DNA from: Dasypus novemcinctus
Taxonomy: Eukaryota; Chordata; Mammalia; Cingulata; Dasypodidae
Direction: 5' to 3'
DNA: 64,000 bases
NCBI RefSeq assembly: GCF_030445035.2
Contig: NC_080680.1
Coordinates: forward strand, 120,368,228-120,432,227
The translations under genes were made by a program, and so were the position numbers. A model generated the notes under the pieces. It did no database searches. It saw nothing but the letters and a program-made list of their open reading frames with translations, and had not been told where the DNA came from. This document shows, one piece after another, positions 1 to 11,650 of this stretch (position 1 is its first letter; the number at the start of each line of letters is the position of its first letter).

Positions 1-386
1 CCTCCCACCCCCACCCAAGTTGTCTGTTCTCTGTGTCTATTTGCTGTGTCTTTTTTGTCTGCTTCTGTTGTTGTCAGTGGCACGGGAATCTGTGTTTCTT
101 TTTGTTGTGTCATCTCATCTTGTTGTGTCAGCTCTCTGGGTGTGCGGCGCCATTCCTGGGCAGGCTGCACTTTCTTTCGCACTGGGCGGCTCTTCTTACG
201 AGGCACACTCCTTGCACGTGGGGCTCTCCTACACGGGGACACCCCTGCGTGGCACGGCACTCCTTGCGCACATCAGCACTGTGCATGGGCCATCTCCACA
301 TGGGTCAAGGAGGCCCAGGATTTGAACCGCAGACCTACATGTGGTAGACGGATGCCCTAACCACTGGGCCTAGTCCGCTTTCCTGT
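1..386 (-). repeat. DAS-type tRNA-derived SINE, cut by window edge
   Basis: Armadillo SINE read in reverse. The tRNA-like head (box B sense core GGTTCAAA) lies near 320-380 and the A-rich tail side runs off the window start. It matches the other DAS copies in this window almost word for word. It sits inside the left copy of the class II-like ERV. Confidence 0.85.
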
Positions 387-655
387 CAGGGTATATTTTG
401 ATACCTCCAGATGGTAATACTAAATTGATAAAATGAAAATGAAAAATCTCTTAAAAGAGATCTCCTAAAATTTTTAACAAGTTTGTTGAAGAGAATGTGT
501 TCTGTGAAAGTGAAATTTGTCTTGAAATAAAATTACCATAGTCTATGTGATTATGGATAGCTGTGGGAAGTTTGTAGAAGCATTGTTTAAATTAAAATAT
601 TTTAATAGCTAATTCTAAGAAGTCATTATTATTAAACAGAAACTGAATTGATAAT
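387..655 (+). mobile_element. Class II-like ERV, left copy, part 1 (left of the class I ERV)
   Basis: AT-rich ERV-internal sequence with no open frame. It aligns in reverse complement to about 30070-30650 of the right-hand ERV copy, including the shared stretch TATTTTGATACCTCC. The copy continues after the class I ERV at 8353 and begins before the window, so its 5' LTR is not visible. Confidence 0.6.
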
Positions 656-1183
656 TGTTAGAGGTTTGCAATAATTAACAAGCTGTACCTCAGTTTCCCC
701 TGATATGCACTGGGGAAAGGCTAGCCCCATCCCCCATAAGCCTACATGTCCAAGGGCACGGCGCTTCCCACAGGTTAAATAAAGAAACCACACAGAGACA
801 GGAGTAAAGGGAAATGGAAACCTTCCCTACCTACAGTTCAGAGGGAGATAAAATTCCTACAGAACAAAGAAACATCTGCTCCTGCAGCATTCCAAGAAAC
901 CATAACTCCCTAACCCACTATCCTCTAGTCACTGTCAGGGAAAGTTCCACCTCTAAGGGCTTCCCATTCGCCCCTGTCCTTCACTCGGACCCTCAACCCC
1001 CTCCCACCAACTATCATTCCCCCGCCTAGGAAAGTTGTGTATAAATCCAAATCCCCCCTTCCAGGGACGGGCTGAAGTCTGTTCTTCAGACCCCCTCCAC
1101 TGGGAGAGCTTCTCAATAAATCGTTCTTTGTCTATAGTCAATCAGTCTCCATGTCCCAGGAAGCGCCGTTATTTTCTCCAGCA
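656..1183 (+). repeat. 5' LTR of the class I ERV
   Basis: Starts TGTTAGAGG and ends CTCCAGCA. A TATA-like TATAAATC lies near 1040 and the polyadenylation signal AATAAA is at 1115-1120. A short self-complementary stretch around 1071-1090 (CTGAAGTC/TTCAGAC) would fold in the RNA. It pairs with the 3' LTR at 7770-8352, with scattered substitutions and a size difference of 55 bp. Confidence 0.88.
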
Positions 1184-1185
1184 TA

Positions 1186-1203
1186 CGGTGCCGAAAGCCT
1201 GGG
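1186..1203 (+). other. Primer binding site, tRNA-Phe-like
   Basis: Two bases after the LTR end the sequence reads CGGTGCCGAAAGCCTGGG. This resembles the complement of the 3' end of tRNA-Phe (GGTGCCGAAA followed by CCGGGA-like sequence) with a few changes. The first base is C instead of the usual T. Confidence 0.6.
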
Positions 1204-1607
1204 ACTGGGGTCCTGTTGAGACTGATTGACTAGAGAAGAATCTCCCCTCTGCCTCGACTGAACACCCACCCAACACCGGACATCGAATCTCGGCTGGGTG
1301 AGTGAAGGATTTCTCCACCAGAGGATCCTGCTGCCTCTCTCTTTCCTTTTCCATTGTCAGGACAACCCATCGGGAAAACCTAGCGCTAGGGCAGGATCCT
1401 CACCGTTCCCCCCTTCCCCCCAAGGGCCACAGCGGGTGGCATGCCTGCGTCCTCGTGGGGAGAAACCCCTCGGCTCCAGAGATGTCTGGCTCCAAGAGCG
1501 GTTTCCTGTCCTGTTTCCTTGGAGATACCTGACTGATTCAGGGACGCCTGTCTCACTCAGAATCTCCCGCATTCTAGAGGTCCTTAGTCTCACCCCAGCC
1601 ACCCAAA

Positions 1608-3160
1608 ATGGGGAATTCAATTTCGGCCCTTCCCCCAATCCACACCTCTGGTCTGTCTCCTTCATAACCTTAAAATTCTGTACCCGGAAGGAAACATCAG
1701 ACCTGAAAAAACTCATTTTCTATTCAACCTGTGTGGCCGTAATACAAATTGGACAATGAAAGTCAATGGCTGGAAAACGGCACTTTTGATTTCTAAGTTC
1801 TCCAAGACTTAGAGAACTTTATCCAGCGCCATGGCAGATGGCCAAGATCCCTTACATTCAGGCATTTTTCTATCTTTGAAATAGCCCCTCCCTCTGCCAG
1901 TCCTGTTCTTCCTACCAAATTCTTCTTTTATACCAGAAACCTCCTCAGAAATCTCCCTCCTCATCAACTCCACACCGTAAAACTTGTGAAGACTCCGGCT
2001 TTGATCACGCTCCTCCAGTGCCTCCTCCCTATAATCCTCCGGTGTTATCCCCGCACTCACCCTCCATCCCTTCTTCTCCCCCTCTTCATCACCGCCGCCC
2101 TCTAACCCTCCCTTCTCTCCTCCTCACACTCGCTCGCGAGGCCTACCTCCCCCTCCTTCTGCACCGCGGCCTCCACCTCTGCCAGCACCAGGCTCCTAGC
2201 TCCACATAGACCCCAGCTCCTCTCTTGCCCCTCCAGGAAGTAGCAGGAGCTGAAGGAATAGTCAGAGTACAGGTTCCTTGCTCACTCTCAGATTTAAGCC
2301 AAATAGAGGACTGGTTAGGATCTTTCTCTGAAAACCCTGCGACATACATCAAAGAATTTCAACACCTCACTCGCTCGTGTGACCTCACGTATCAGGACAC
2401 ATACGTTATCATTACCTCCTCCACAACTCCAGAAGATGAAACTGCATTTGGCCTGCAGCTACCACTTTCGCAGACTCCATGCATACTCAGGATCCCAGTA
2501 GGCATTCGGCCGGTCCCACTGCATTTCCCATCACTAACCCCTCCTGGGATTACCAACCAAACTCCACTGACCTTGCTCGTATGGCCCATTTCTTAACCTG
2601 CGTAATAAAAGGCATGAAAAAGGCTGCTCTTAAGGCACTTAATTATGATAAAATTAAAGAAATCTCACAGAAACCTGATGAAAATCCAGCTGCCTTCATG
2701 AACAGATTAACCGAGTCTCTCCTAAAATATACTAATTTAAATCCTGACTCCGACTCTGGTCAACTATGTTTACACGCCCACTTCATTACCCAATCTTATC
2801 CCAATATTAGAAAAAAACTACAAAAGTGGGAAGATGGCCCTCAAATCCCTCAGGAAGACCTGATTAAAGCTGCCTTCAAGGTCTTTAACAATAGAGAGGA
2901 GGAAGCCCAATTAGAAATGCATAAGCGAGATCAGGTTAAAGCCTCCCTCCTCGCTGCTGCCCTCAAGATCAGTTCTTGAAAACCCCCTCCCTCTTCCTCC
3001 TGTCGGCCACCACCCGGACCCTGTTTCAAACGTGGGCACGTCCCTGCCCTAATCCAACGCCCCCATCTATGCCTTGCCCGGTGTGTCAACACAAGGGTCA
3101 TTGGAAGTCGGACTCTCCTGAAAACCCTGTTTCCACAAAGTTCCTCCAGCGCACCCCATA
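1608..3160 (+). pseudogene. Broken gag of the class I ERV
   Basis: A Met-Gly start at 1608 gives a myristoylation-type N terminus but stops after about 19 codons. Further matrix-like pieces continue in other frames. The best preserved part, 2479-2979, contains a capsid C-terminal region with the major homology region (residues such as QKPDENPAAFMNRL). A proline/serine-rich stretch lies at 2010-2200. A single zinc knuckle, CPVCQHKGHWKSD, lies at about 3073-3111; the final Cys is Ser. Several frame changes are needed to follow the protein, so it is a pseudogene. Confidence 0.8.
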
Positions 3161-3269
3161 AATCAGGAGCCAAGATCTCCCTTTCCAGACCTTCTCGGAC
3201 TGACAAAAGACGACTGACGGGTCCCGGGTTCGGAAGGGCCCACATCTCCATCAGTCAGTCTGAACCGAG

Positions 3270-6200
3270 CATTACCATCAAGGTTAGGAGGTAAGCTGAT
3301 CTCCTTTTTCATTGACACAGGGGCCACATATTCAGTCCTCCTAGAACATTCAGGACCTTTATCTACTTCCTCTATGTCTATTGTGGGAGTTAATGGCATC
3401 CCTTCTTCTCCTTTAATTACCAAACCACTCATATGCTCAAATGAAAATCATTACGTTTTCCCACCAATTCCTCATAATCCATACCTGCCCCTCCCCACTT
3501 CTAGGTCGCAATATACTGTCTAAACTCCACTCCTCCAATTCTTTTATGCTCCCATCCTCCCAAACCAACTTCCTTCTCCTCCTGTCTACCACATCCTCCC
3601 CTCCCAGCACCCTGCTGACATTGCCCCTGTACTGCAAACAGAAGTTCACCCTGATCTGGAATACCAGTAATACCACAAATGTTACTCAGTAACCCCTATC
3701 CATCACTGCCCAACAAGGCTTAAAACCTACCATTGACAAACTCTGTAATGCGGGCTTTCTACGTCCAACTCACTCACCCTTCAATACTCTGATTCTAGCA
3801 GTAAAAAACTCCAATGGAAGCTATCATCTTTTGCAAGACCTTAGAACTATTAATGAAGCCATACAGCCTAGTGTTCCCTTGGTTCCTAACCAGTAGTCTT
3901 CTGTCCTACCTCAAACTACCTCAAACTACCCCCTCAAACTACACACTACACTGTAATCCACCTCAGAGATGCCTTTTTCACTATTCCCCTAGACAAAACT
4001 TTCCAAGACATTTTTGCCTTTACATGTACAGATCCTGAAAACCCTCTAAATCCCCAACAATTAACATGGACAGTTCTTCCCCAGGGCTTTAGAGATAGTC
4101 CCCATATCTTTGGACAGGCCCTACACCGAGATCTCTCTGATCTTCAGCTCCCCTCCAGTACCCTTCTCCAATGTCGATAACCTCCTCCTTTGTAGCCCCT
4201 CCTCTATAACCCACACTGTCACCCTGCTTAACTTTCTCGGTTATTAGGGATATCAGGTTTCCCCAAGCAAAGGACAATTTTTAAAAATCTGAAGTAGCCT
4301 ATCTAGGGCTCTACCTTTCCCCCTCACATAAACATCTAACTGCAGACCGAATCCAGCTCATCAAAAGCTATCCCCTTCCACAGACTAAAACAGACCTCCT
4401 TTCTTTCCTGGGCTTGTCAACTTTTTCCATCTCTGGATTCCAAACTTTAAACTTATATCTAAACCCCTTTACCAAGCTGCTTCTAGCAACTTACATGAGC
4501 CAGTTGATCGCCCCTTAATATTTAAACTTCCCTTCAGCCTAAAAAAGCCCTATTAACTGCACCTGTTCTAGCTCTCCCCAATCCCTCCAAACCTTTCTCT
4601 TTCTACATAGATGTCAGACAAGGATATGCCCTAGGAATCTTAATGCAGCCATAGGCCCTAATTACGAAATCATCGCCTACTTCTCCAAACAGCTAGATTC
4701 TGTAACTCTAAGCTGGCCCATCTGCCTCAAAATCCTCGCTGCAGCTTCTCGCACAGTTCAAGAAAGTTTTAAACTATCCCCAATAAATCATCTTAATGTT
4801 TTTTTTCTCTCATTCCCTATCTCCTCTTTTAACTCACAAAGCTACCGCATCCATTTCCTCTACCCGTCTTCAAACCCTTCATGCAACTCTTCTACAAAAT
4901 CCCGGTGTCTTCTTACACCGTTGTCCTCCTCTCAATCCTGCCACCCTCCTCCCCACTGATCCCAACCCATCCCCGGAAACACTGAACACAGATTACCACT
5001 CATGATTGTGGTGATGTGCTTGATCTCCTCGCTAAACCTCTTCCCAATATTTCAGATACTCCTCTTCCTAATCCTACTCACACACAGTTTATTGATAGCA
5101 GCTCCACTAAACTTAACAATTCCACCCAGGCCGGATACGCTATTGTTACCTTGACTGACACTGTTAAATCGCATCCCTTCCCACCTGGCACAACCTCACA
5201 ACCAGCTGAGTTTATAACCCTCACCAGAGCACTAGTCAGAGGCAAAGAGCAAGCCCTAAACATCCACACTGACTCCAAATATTCATACCACATCCTACAC
5301 TCACACACCCCCATCTGGTGGGAAAAAAAGCTCCTAACTTCAAACGGATCCTCCATTGTAAATTAAAATCTCATGCTACAATTACTCAACGAGGCATCAC
5401 TTCCAACCCAAGCTGCTATAATTCATTGCAAAGGGCACAAAAATCAAACTTCCCCATATCTGTTGGCAATAATCGAGCCAGTGCTGAAGCCAGAGCACAG
5501 GCTACCAAATCCCACTTAAGTGCACACACCACTATCACACCCATTCTCCTAGCACTCCCATATCCTGCTCCCCCTGATACACCTGAAGAAACCTCAAAGC
5601 TTCCCCTTATTGGAGCAAAACAAATCAAAAGATGGTTCATGAAAGATGGATAAATCCTTTTACCTGAATTGCAAAAGCATAACATTCTTACTTCTTTACA
5701 CAATCAATACCATGTAGGACACAAACCACTCTCATTACTCCTATCTAATTCTCTACATTGTCCTGAGCTCTCAAAACTCTTAAAAATAATTACAAAAAAC
5801 TCTTCTCTTTGCCAACAAACTAATATCTACAGAAATTCGACTTCTTTTTTTTTAAAAACACACCGGTATAGAGGCTCCAAACTGGGACAAGATTGGCAAT
5901 TAGACTTCACTCACTTGTCACCAATAAAAAAAATTAAATATCTCATAGTCCTCATAAACACCTTTTCTGGGTGGGGTAAGGCATTCCCAGTAACCTCAGA
6001 AGGGGCAGACTTTGTTGTTAAAGTGCCATGTCAGTTGGCCCTACTTTGGAGTTTGTGTTTCTGTGTGATGGAGCTGGACTCAGATGTGATCTTTGTTCAC
6101 AAGCCTCTCCTGTTACTCTTACCACAACTGTAGTTGGTACTGGGGTTTAATATATACCCAGGGGACCTGCATCTCTGGACTGACCATGTGATAGCCAGGC

Positions 6201-7065
6201 TCTGAGCCTCAACAGACTTCAGCTCCTACACTCTGGTTTATTGGACTTAACCCACTCAGCTAACATGGAGTTGAAGAAAGTCAACCACCACACCATGGAG
6301 CCAAGAGTGCCTACAACTGAAAGCAGGAGGATCGCATCCAGCATCCATGTGGAATCTAAGCCCCCTCTTGTTACAGATGTGGAGTGGACACAACCATTCC
6401 AAGGTCCACAGGATGGAGGAATAGAGTATGGATTAGAGTGGATTTACTGATAATCTATTCATGAACTATTGTGATTAGTAATCAAAGAAAATGTGGCATT
6501 GGTGTGGAGAAAGTGGCTATGGTGGCTGCTGGGGGTAGGGAATGGGAGAACGAGATGAGATGTGGAGGCATTTTCGGGACTTGGAGTTGTTCTGGGTGGT
6601 GCTGCAGGGACAGTTACTGGACATTGTATGTCCTCCCATGGCCCACTGGGTGGAACGTGGTAGAGTGTGGACTATGATGTGGACCATTGACCATGAGGTG
6701 CAGCGGTGCTCAGAGATGTGTTCACCAAATGCAATGAATGTCTCATAATGATGGAGGAGATTGTTGTTATGGGGGGAGGAGTGGGGTGAGAGGGGTGGGG
6801 AGTATATGGGGACCTCATATTTTTTGAATGTAATATTAAAAAAATAAAAATAAAAACAAAAACCTTTTGTGTGTATATATATATATATAAAATCCTATTA
6901 ACAGAAATCATTCCCAGATTTGGCCTTCCCTCTTCCCTGCAGTCAGACAATGGAATGGCTTTTACTTCACAAATTATGCAAAGTATCTGTAGTGTCCTAG
7001 AAATAACTATGGAAATCAGTCATGGTTATCCTCATTCCTTTCTTATTTTTCTTCACCTTTAAAAT
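3270..7065 (+). pseudogene. Broken pro-pol of the class I ERV
   Basis: The retroviral aspartic protease motif Asp-Thr-Gly-Ala is encoded at about 3314-3325. RT fragments follow in shifting frames at about 3640-4700; the catalytic Tyr-X-Asp-Asp box is degraded to Asn-Val-Asp-Asn at 4170-4181. An RNase H-like open stretch (5016-5340) holds the pattern IHTDSKYSYHILH. The integrase zinc-binding and core parts lie at 5669-6020, with core residues LDFTHL. After a LINE-1 insertion (about 6021-6888) the core resumes with SLQSDNG and is lost by about 7065. Order and motifs match gammaretrovirus-like pol. It is not functional. Confidence 0.8.
6021..6888 (+). mobile_element. 5'-truncated LINE-1 3' end inside pol
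   Basis: Matches the 3' UTR of the young LINE-1 subfamily seen at 57900-58675 and, in reverse, at 14283, 37128 and 45001. It ends in an A-rich tail followed by a (TA)n run near 6879-6889. It splits the integrase core codons, so it came after the provirus. The left boundary is approximate. Confidence 0.8.
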
Positions 7066-7104
7066 AAATTCTTTTACCCATTATAATACCATTATTATTA
7101 TTAT

Positions 7105-7428
7105 TTTTTAAAGATTTATTTTTTAAAATTTATTTAATTCCCCTCCCCTCTCCCGGTTGTCTGTTTAGCGGCATGGGAAGTGTGGGCGGCGCCATTCCTC
7201 GGCAGGCTGCACTTTCCTTCGCGCTGGGCGGCTCTCCTTATGGGTTCACTCCTTGCGCGTGGGGCTCCCCTACGCGGGGGACACCCCTGTGTGGCATAGC
7301 ACTCCTTGCGCGCATCAGCACTGCGCATGGGCCAGCTGCACACGGGTCAAGGAGGCCCAGGGTTTGAACCGCGGACCTCCCATGTGGTAGACGGACGCCC
7401 TAACCACTGGGCCAAATTCCGTTTCCCT
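7105..7428 (-). repeat. DAS-type SINE inside the class I ERV
   Basis: Reverse-oriented SINE with poly-T start and tRNA-like head at the right end (ACCACTGGGCCAAATTCCG). It lacks part of the usual left-hand segment. It lies between the integrase remnant and the env remnant. Confidence 0.85.
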
Positions 7429-7436
7429 ATAACACC

Positions 7437-7641
7437 ATTATTAATAGTATTGCTGCTGCTTCTTTTTGGTCCTTGTCTCTTACAGCTTCTTGTCCGATTC
7501 ATACACCAAATTGTACAGTCAATAGCCCAGAAATACATAAACGGTGTCTTTCTGATGCATGAACAACAATATCAACCTCTGAGGGACCTGAAACCACAGC
7601 CCACTATACAGGATGGAGGGGAACTTTTCTCCACCCCTTGA
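7437..7641 (+). pseudogene. C-terminal remnant of env TM (class I ERV)
   Basis: An open stretch encodes a hydrophobic membrane anchor rich in Leu (LLIVLLLLLFGPC) followed by a polar tail with QQQYQPL-like residues (QQYQPLRD), as in gammaretroviral transmembrane envelope proteins. The rest of env, including the surface subunit, is missing between about 7065 and 7437, partly replaced by a SINE. Confidence 0.65.
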
Positions 7642-7769
7642 CAGCAGGAAGTAGCCAGACCAAACTGACACCCCAAATCCCCTCACCGTCCCATCCTGCC
7701 CAGTACCTTATATCCTAATACCCAGGACCCCTATAAATATATATATATATATAAACAAAGAGTTAGAAA

Positions 7770-8352
7770 TGTTAGAGGTTTGCAATAATTAACATGCTGT
7801 ACCTCAGTTTCCCCTGATATGCACTGGGGAAAGAAAGGCTAGCCCCATTCCCCATAAGTCTACATGTCCAAGGGCACGGCGCTTCCCCACAGGTTAAATA
7901 AAGAAACCACACAGAGACAGGAGTAAAGGGAAATGGAAACCTTCCCTACCTACAGTTCAGAGGGAGATAAAATTCCTACAAAACAAAGGAACATCTGCTC
8001 CTGCAGCATTCCAAGAAACCATAACTCCCTAACCCACTATCCTCTAGTCACTATCAGGAAAAGTTCCACCTCTAAGGGCTTCCCATTCCCCCCTGCCCTT
8101 CACTCGGACCCTCAACCCGCTCCCACCAACTATCATTCCCCTGCCTAGGAAAGTTCTATATAAATCCAAATCCCCCCTTCCAAGGGCAGACTGAAGTCTC
8201 TCTTCAGACTCCCACCATGCTGGTTGGGGGGAGAGGGAGGGCTGAAGTCTGTTCTTCAGACCCCCTCCATTGGAAGAGCTTCTCAATAAATCTTTCTTTG
8301 TCTACAGTCAATTAGTCTCTGTGTTCTAGTAAGCACCGTATTTTCTCCAACA
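7770..8352 (+). repeat. 3' LTR of the class I ERV
   Basis: Pairs with 656-1183. It starts TGTTAGAGG, carries TATATAAATCC near 8157 and AATAAA at 8285-8290, and ends CTCCAACA. It holds about 50 extra bases near 8185-8240, where the segment around CTGAAGTCT...TTCAGAC is present twice in imperfect form. The preceding bases are a (TA)n run and AAAGAGTTAGAAA, so no good polypurine tract remains. Confidence 0.88.
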
Positions 8353-10219
8353 ATAATAATAACAAAAAGTAACTTCATAACAGGAAAACTGTCAGCAGCC
8401 AGGCTCCCCTGCCAACTTGCCTGTAAAAGATTGTTTGTAGTATTGCATGCTACTAAGTATTTAAAGTGAAGAAATGTTATATCTGCATATAACCAAATTG
8501 AATCATTATTTTGACAAGTTTGTTTAGTGTTGATGGTAATCATACATTGCAAGAGGTTTGCTTAGAGACAGTTTCCAAAATCATTTTGGTAGCTTATGTA
8601 TGTAGGATATATAGAATGTGTTTTTATTCTTAAGGAAACAGAAAATAATTTTGTCCTAAGATAAAATGGTTGGTTATTAAGAAAGAGTAAAATGTGGGAA
8701 AAACCTGAATGAATACAGAAAGTGCAGAAGGTTCATGGAAAAGGAATTTTTATGTTTAAAGTTGAGTAAGATTTGATAGGTCTATCTATAAGTTTTAAAA
8801 ACTTTAGGATCATATAGCATATTGACGCAAAGTTAAAATTTTGTTCTTGCTCAAAATTTCTTAAATTTTGGCTTTCTCAAAGCCAAATCCTGAAAAGTAT
8901 CTTTTTATTTCAAACTATTGCAAAAGATTTGTTCTTTTATCTTGAAAGAAATATTAAAGTAATAAAATAGTTGAGTTCCTTTACTATGTTATAAGTTGAA
9001 TGGGAAGTGTTTAAAAGTGTTATAAAATTAAAACGATTCTTTAACCCTCTGTTAATTAAAGCTGTAGGAGTAAAAAGTTCATATGAATATTTAAAGAGTA
9101 TAAAATTCCTGAAAATTTACAATGTTTCAGCATAATCTTGGACAAAAGTACAATGTTGTTAATCATGGTTGTAATTATTTAAAAAAAATAGTATGTGTCA
9201 CAGAAACAACTTCTTATCATAAATTAAAGTAACACACTGCGGTATGCAGCAGTCCCAAATATTGCTAATTTATTGCAAGAAATTAATATCCAGTTATGTT
9301 ACTATTACTTTGTTTTAAAACTTGCTAAGACTTTCTTTAGTATCTCCTTTGGCAAGTCAAGCCAGTCCACATTCTCCTACCTGTAGAAAAGCCAACAATG
9401 GACTTTTGCAGTGCTTCCCCAAGGCTGTGTGCATAGCCCAACCATCTGTCCTGGCCTGGTGGCAAAGAATCTGGCTGCGCAGAAGAAACCTGTGGCTGTA
9501 ACCCTACCAATGACATGTTATTGTTAACCAGTAATCCTTTTTTCAGAATTAAAAGAAACATCAGATACAACAGTATTGGATCTTAAGAGACTGTGATAGG
9601 CAAAACAATTAAGACAGGCCGCAAGGTCCCTCCATCAAATCTTGTGTTGTTTGGTTGAGTAAGACAAAACTATACCCTCTGCTGTAATGCTAAAGTACAA
9701 TGTTTTCTCACCATTAATGGAGTTTGTAGTATTGCTGGGCTACTGAGGACCCTTCATCCTCATTTAAATCAGATATTAAAACTCATTATATGCGTTAATC
9801 AAGAAATGGGAATGGGAAAACCCCTCCAGCAGGCTGCGTAAAAAAAAAAAAGAGAGAGAGGAAGGACGGGTGGACCTTAACTTACCCTGTGAATGGGATG
9901 TGGCCAGCACCAATATTGGCTTTGGGTGGGGTTTGTGGCAAAGACAACATTCTAAGGAAATACCCCTTGGGTTTTAGTCACACTTCTGGGAAGGGCCCAA
10001 AGGTTCAATATAAAAAAGTAATTGTGTGCAGTATACCAAACCCTGCTGAAAGTGAAAGGCTTAACCTGATAATGTCTGGTCACTCTGAAGACTGCCATCC
10101 CTCTCCAGGGCGGACTGCAAATACTAAAAACTAGAGAAACAATGGACTGTTGTGAATCACCCTCTACAGGGGAGACTTCTGTGGAAGAACATCTGGGATG
10201 CCTGCCAGCAGTAACAGGT

Positions 10220-10575
10220 AACTGTCAATCACATCCCTGCCCACTCCTCTAACACCTTTTTCAGGACTATTGAGGCAGATGCCTTCGTGAAGATCCAGAG
10301 CCAGACCATTGAGACCTGAGAAGAAGCAGAGTGGCTCCACCAGAAAGGCGAACATCATGGATACCAAACCTTGTGGTGCCTAGTCCAGCACACCCAGCTG
10401 CCTGTTACTCGCCAACAGCTCATGGACATCACTCATGGGTGTCTCTCATGCTCACTCCAAAATGACTGTGACATCGGACTCCTCCTGTTCTTGGGAAGGA
10501 TGAGGTATGTTTTCACTGCTGCAGACTCTGTACTGCCTCAGGATTCTTATAACAAGCCAGCTACTATTTTCTAAC
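10220..10575 (+). pseudogene. Pol remnant: RNase H end and integrase HHCC-like region
   Basis: Read in the frames around 10220-10575. An end-of-RNase-H-like pattern (HIPAHSSN, then EADAFVKI) is followed after a stop by a segment with His residues (LHQKGEHHG) and, 28 residues on, Cys-Leu-Ser-Cys. This spacing resembles the zinc-binding integrase N terminus of orthoretroviruses. The integrase catalytic core is absent. The same region in the right copy (28440-28760, minus strand) keeps similar residues. Assignment is by pattern only. Confidence 0.4.
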
Positions 10576-10639
10576 TAGAAAATGAATTCCTTACAACAGT
10601 GGAATAAGTTTAAATTCAACTCTTTGAGTTATCACTCCA

Positions 10640-10850
10640 AGTCCATAATTTGTGGCTATTTATACCTCAAACTATACAAACCGGGGAAAATGAAGTCATT
10701 TTTGATTGAGTACTGGCCTATATAGCCTTGTTGGTTGGGAATCTTAAGCCTATGGGAAGTGAGAGTCTATTCATTAAATGTCTTCTAGTTGGAAGTCTCA
10801 TTGTTTGTTGTTGTATAATCTACTGCAGTTATGGATTATGTATAAAATGC
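10640..10850 (+). pseudogene. Possible env transmembrane tail of the class II-like ERV
   Basis: A short stretch encodes a hydrophobic helix (LLVGSLIVCCCIIYC) soon followed by a stop. It resembles a membrane anchor with a short cytoplasmic tail. Its place directly after the integrase-like trace implies that a large internal deletion joined pol to the end of env. The right copy has the same join at 27540-27720 with more stops. Confidence 0.35.
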
Positions 10851-10852
10851 CT

Positions 10853-11650
10853 AAGTACTAATCAGAACTTTAATAATGCAACATATTGTGTGCTTAAGTG
10901 ATTTGATGAATTGTACATGATATATAAATGTACCTTGTTGAATGTATATGTAAATCTCTTGTTTTAAGTCTGAGCAATCCTGGGACTGAATGTATTGGGA
11001 AAAATTTTAATAAGTATTGCTCAAACCTAACAGTGAAAAATAATGCAGGATGCTTTGTTAATCAGCACATCAATGCCTTACGGGTAAGCACTTTTCATAT
11101 TTCAGGAGGAGTGATGAGAACTAGAGCAGTGGGCACATTGGGCATGTTTTGTAACAAATAAGAACAGATAGGGTGCATTTCGGGGAGTGTTATGTTCCTT
11201 CTTGGGAAAGCTGGCCACTTCCTCAGGGACTGACACTGTACTTGCAAGTTGGCATCTATAGTATCAAGTTCATTGATTATGAGCTCAATAAAAGGGACAG
11301 TCTCTGGTCAGGCAGTTGAAGTCCCACCCTGGGAGAGGGTGCGCTGCACTTGTTTTCAGTCAAGGCTCTGGTGTCGGCTGCTGATTTGGGGCTTCCCAGC
11401 TATGAGCTAGATGTTGGTGAGTTTTCATGTAAGACTCTTCTATTTTTCTGTTACTTTGTGACTCTGATCAATATTGATTTAATCTTTTCACCGACTATGC
11501 TATTCTTGTTTCTCAGTCTAATTGTCAGGATAGACTTATTAAACAAGATGGGTATATATGTACTTATTTTACATCCAATCCGGACTCTGGCTGGAGGTGG
11601 GCCAGGTATGTCAGTGTGTCCCCTGGTTTGGTGCCCTTATATATAATATA
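10853..11650 (+). repeat. LTR-like segment next to the left ERV copy (unresolved)
   Basis: No match to the LTR of the right-hand copy. It contains GAGCTCAATAAAAGGG (polyadenylation signal near 11286) followed by a G/C-richer stretch with GTGCGCTGCACTTG, an arrangement typical of an LTR R/U5 border. Ends are not defined. It may be a different LTR or an unrelated terminal segment. Confidence 0.3.

Larger units (their letters stand above)
656..8352 (+). mobile_element. Class I (gammaretrovirus-like) endogenous retrovirus, defective
   Basis: A 7.7-kb provirus with two related LTRs that start TGTTAGAGG and end in CA, flanked by the 5-bp duplication ATAAT (651-655 and 8353-8357). Inside, in order, are a primer binding site, gag with major homology region and one zinc knuckle, a protease with Asp-Thr-Gly, RT, RNase H and integrase remnants, a LINE-1 insert, a SINE insert, and only the last part of env TM. 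All frames carry stops or frameshifts, so no infectious product is possible from this copy. The host sequence is an older ERV, and the right-hand copy of that ERV still shows the uninterrupted target near 30045-30060. Confidence 0.9.
8353..10852 (+). mobile_element. Class II-like ERV, left copy, part 2
   Basis: Continues the older ERV that hosts the class I provirus. It aligns in reverse complement with about 27530-30060 of the right-hand copy, for example the segment near 9400-9480 (GGCTGTGTGCATAGCCCAACC) with 29440-29460. Open frames are short; pol-like and env-like traces are listed separately. The alignment stops abruptly near 10852 (right copy about 27530). Confidence 0.7.

Noticed and set aside
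33-347. Overlapping Cys-rich open frames in SINEs (also at 7173, 15152, 27939, 39027, 47084)
   Set aside because: They arise from the GC-rich body of the DAS SINE, recur in every copy in several frames, and have no protein homology I recognise.
6241-6450. Open frame in the integrase gap
   Set aside because: It belongs to the LINE-1 3' UTR inserted in pol.
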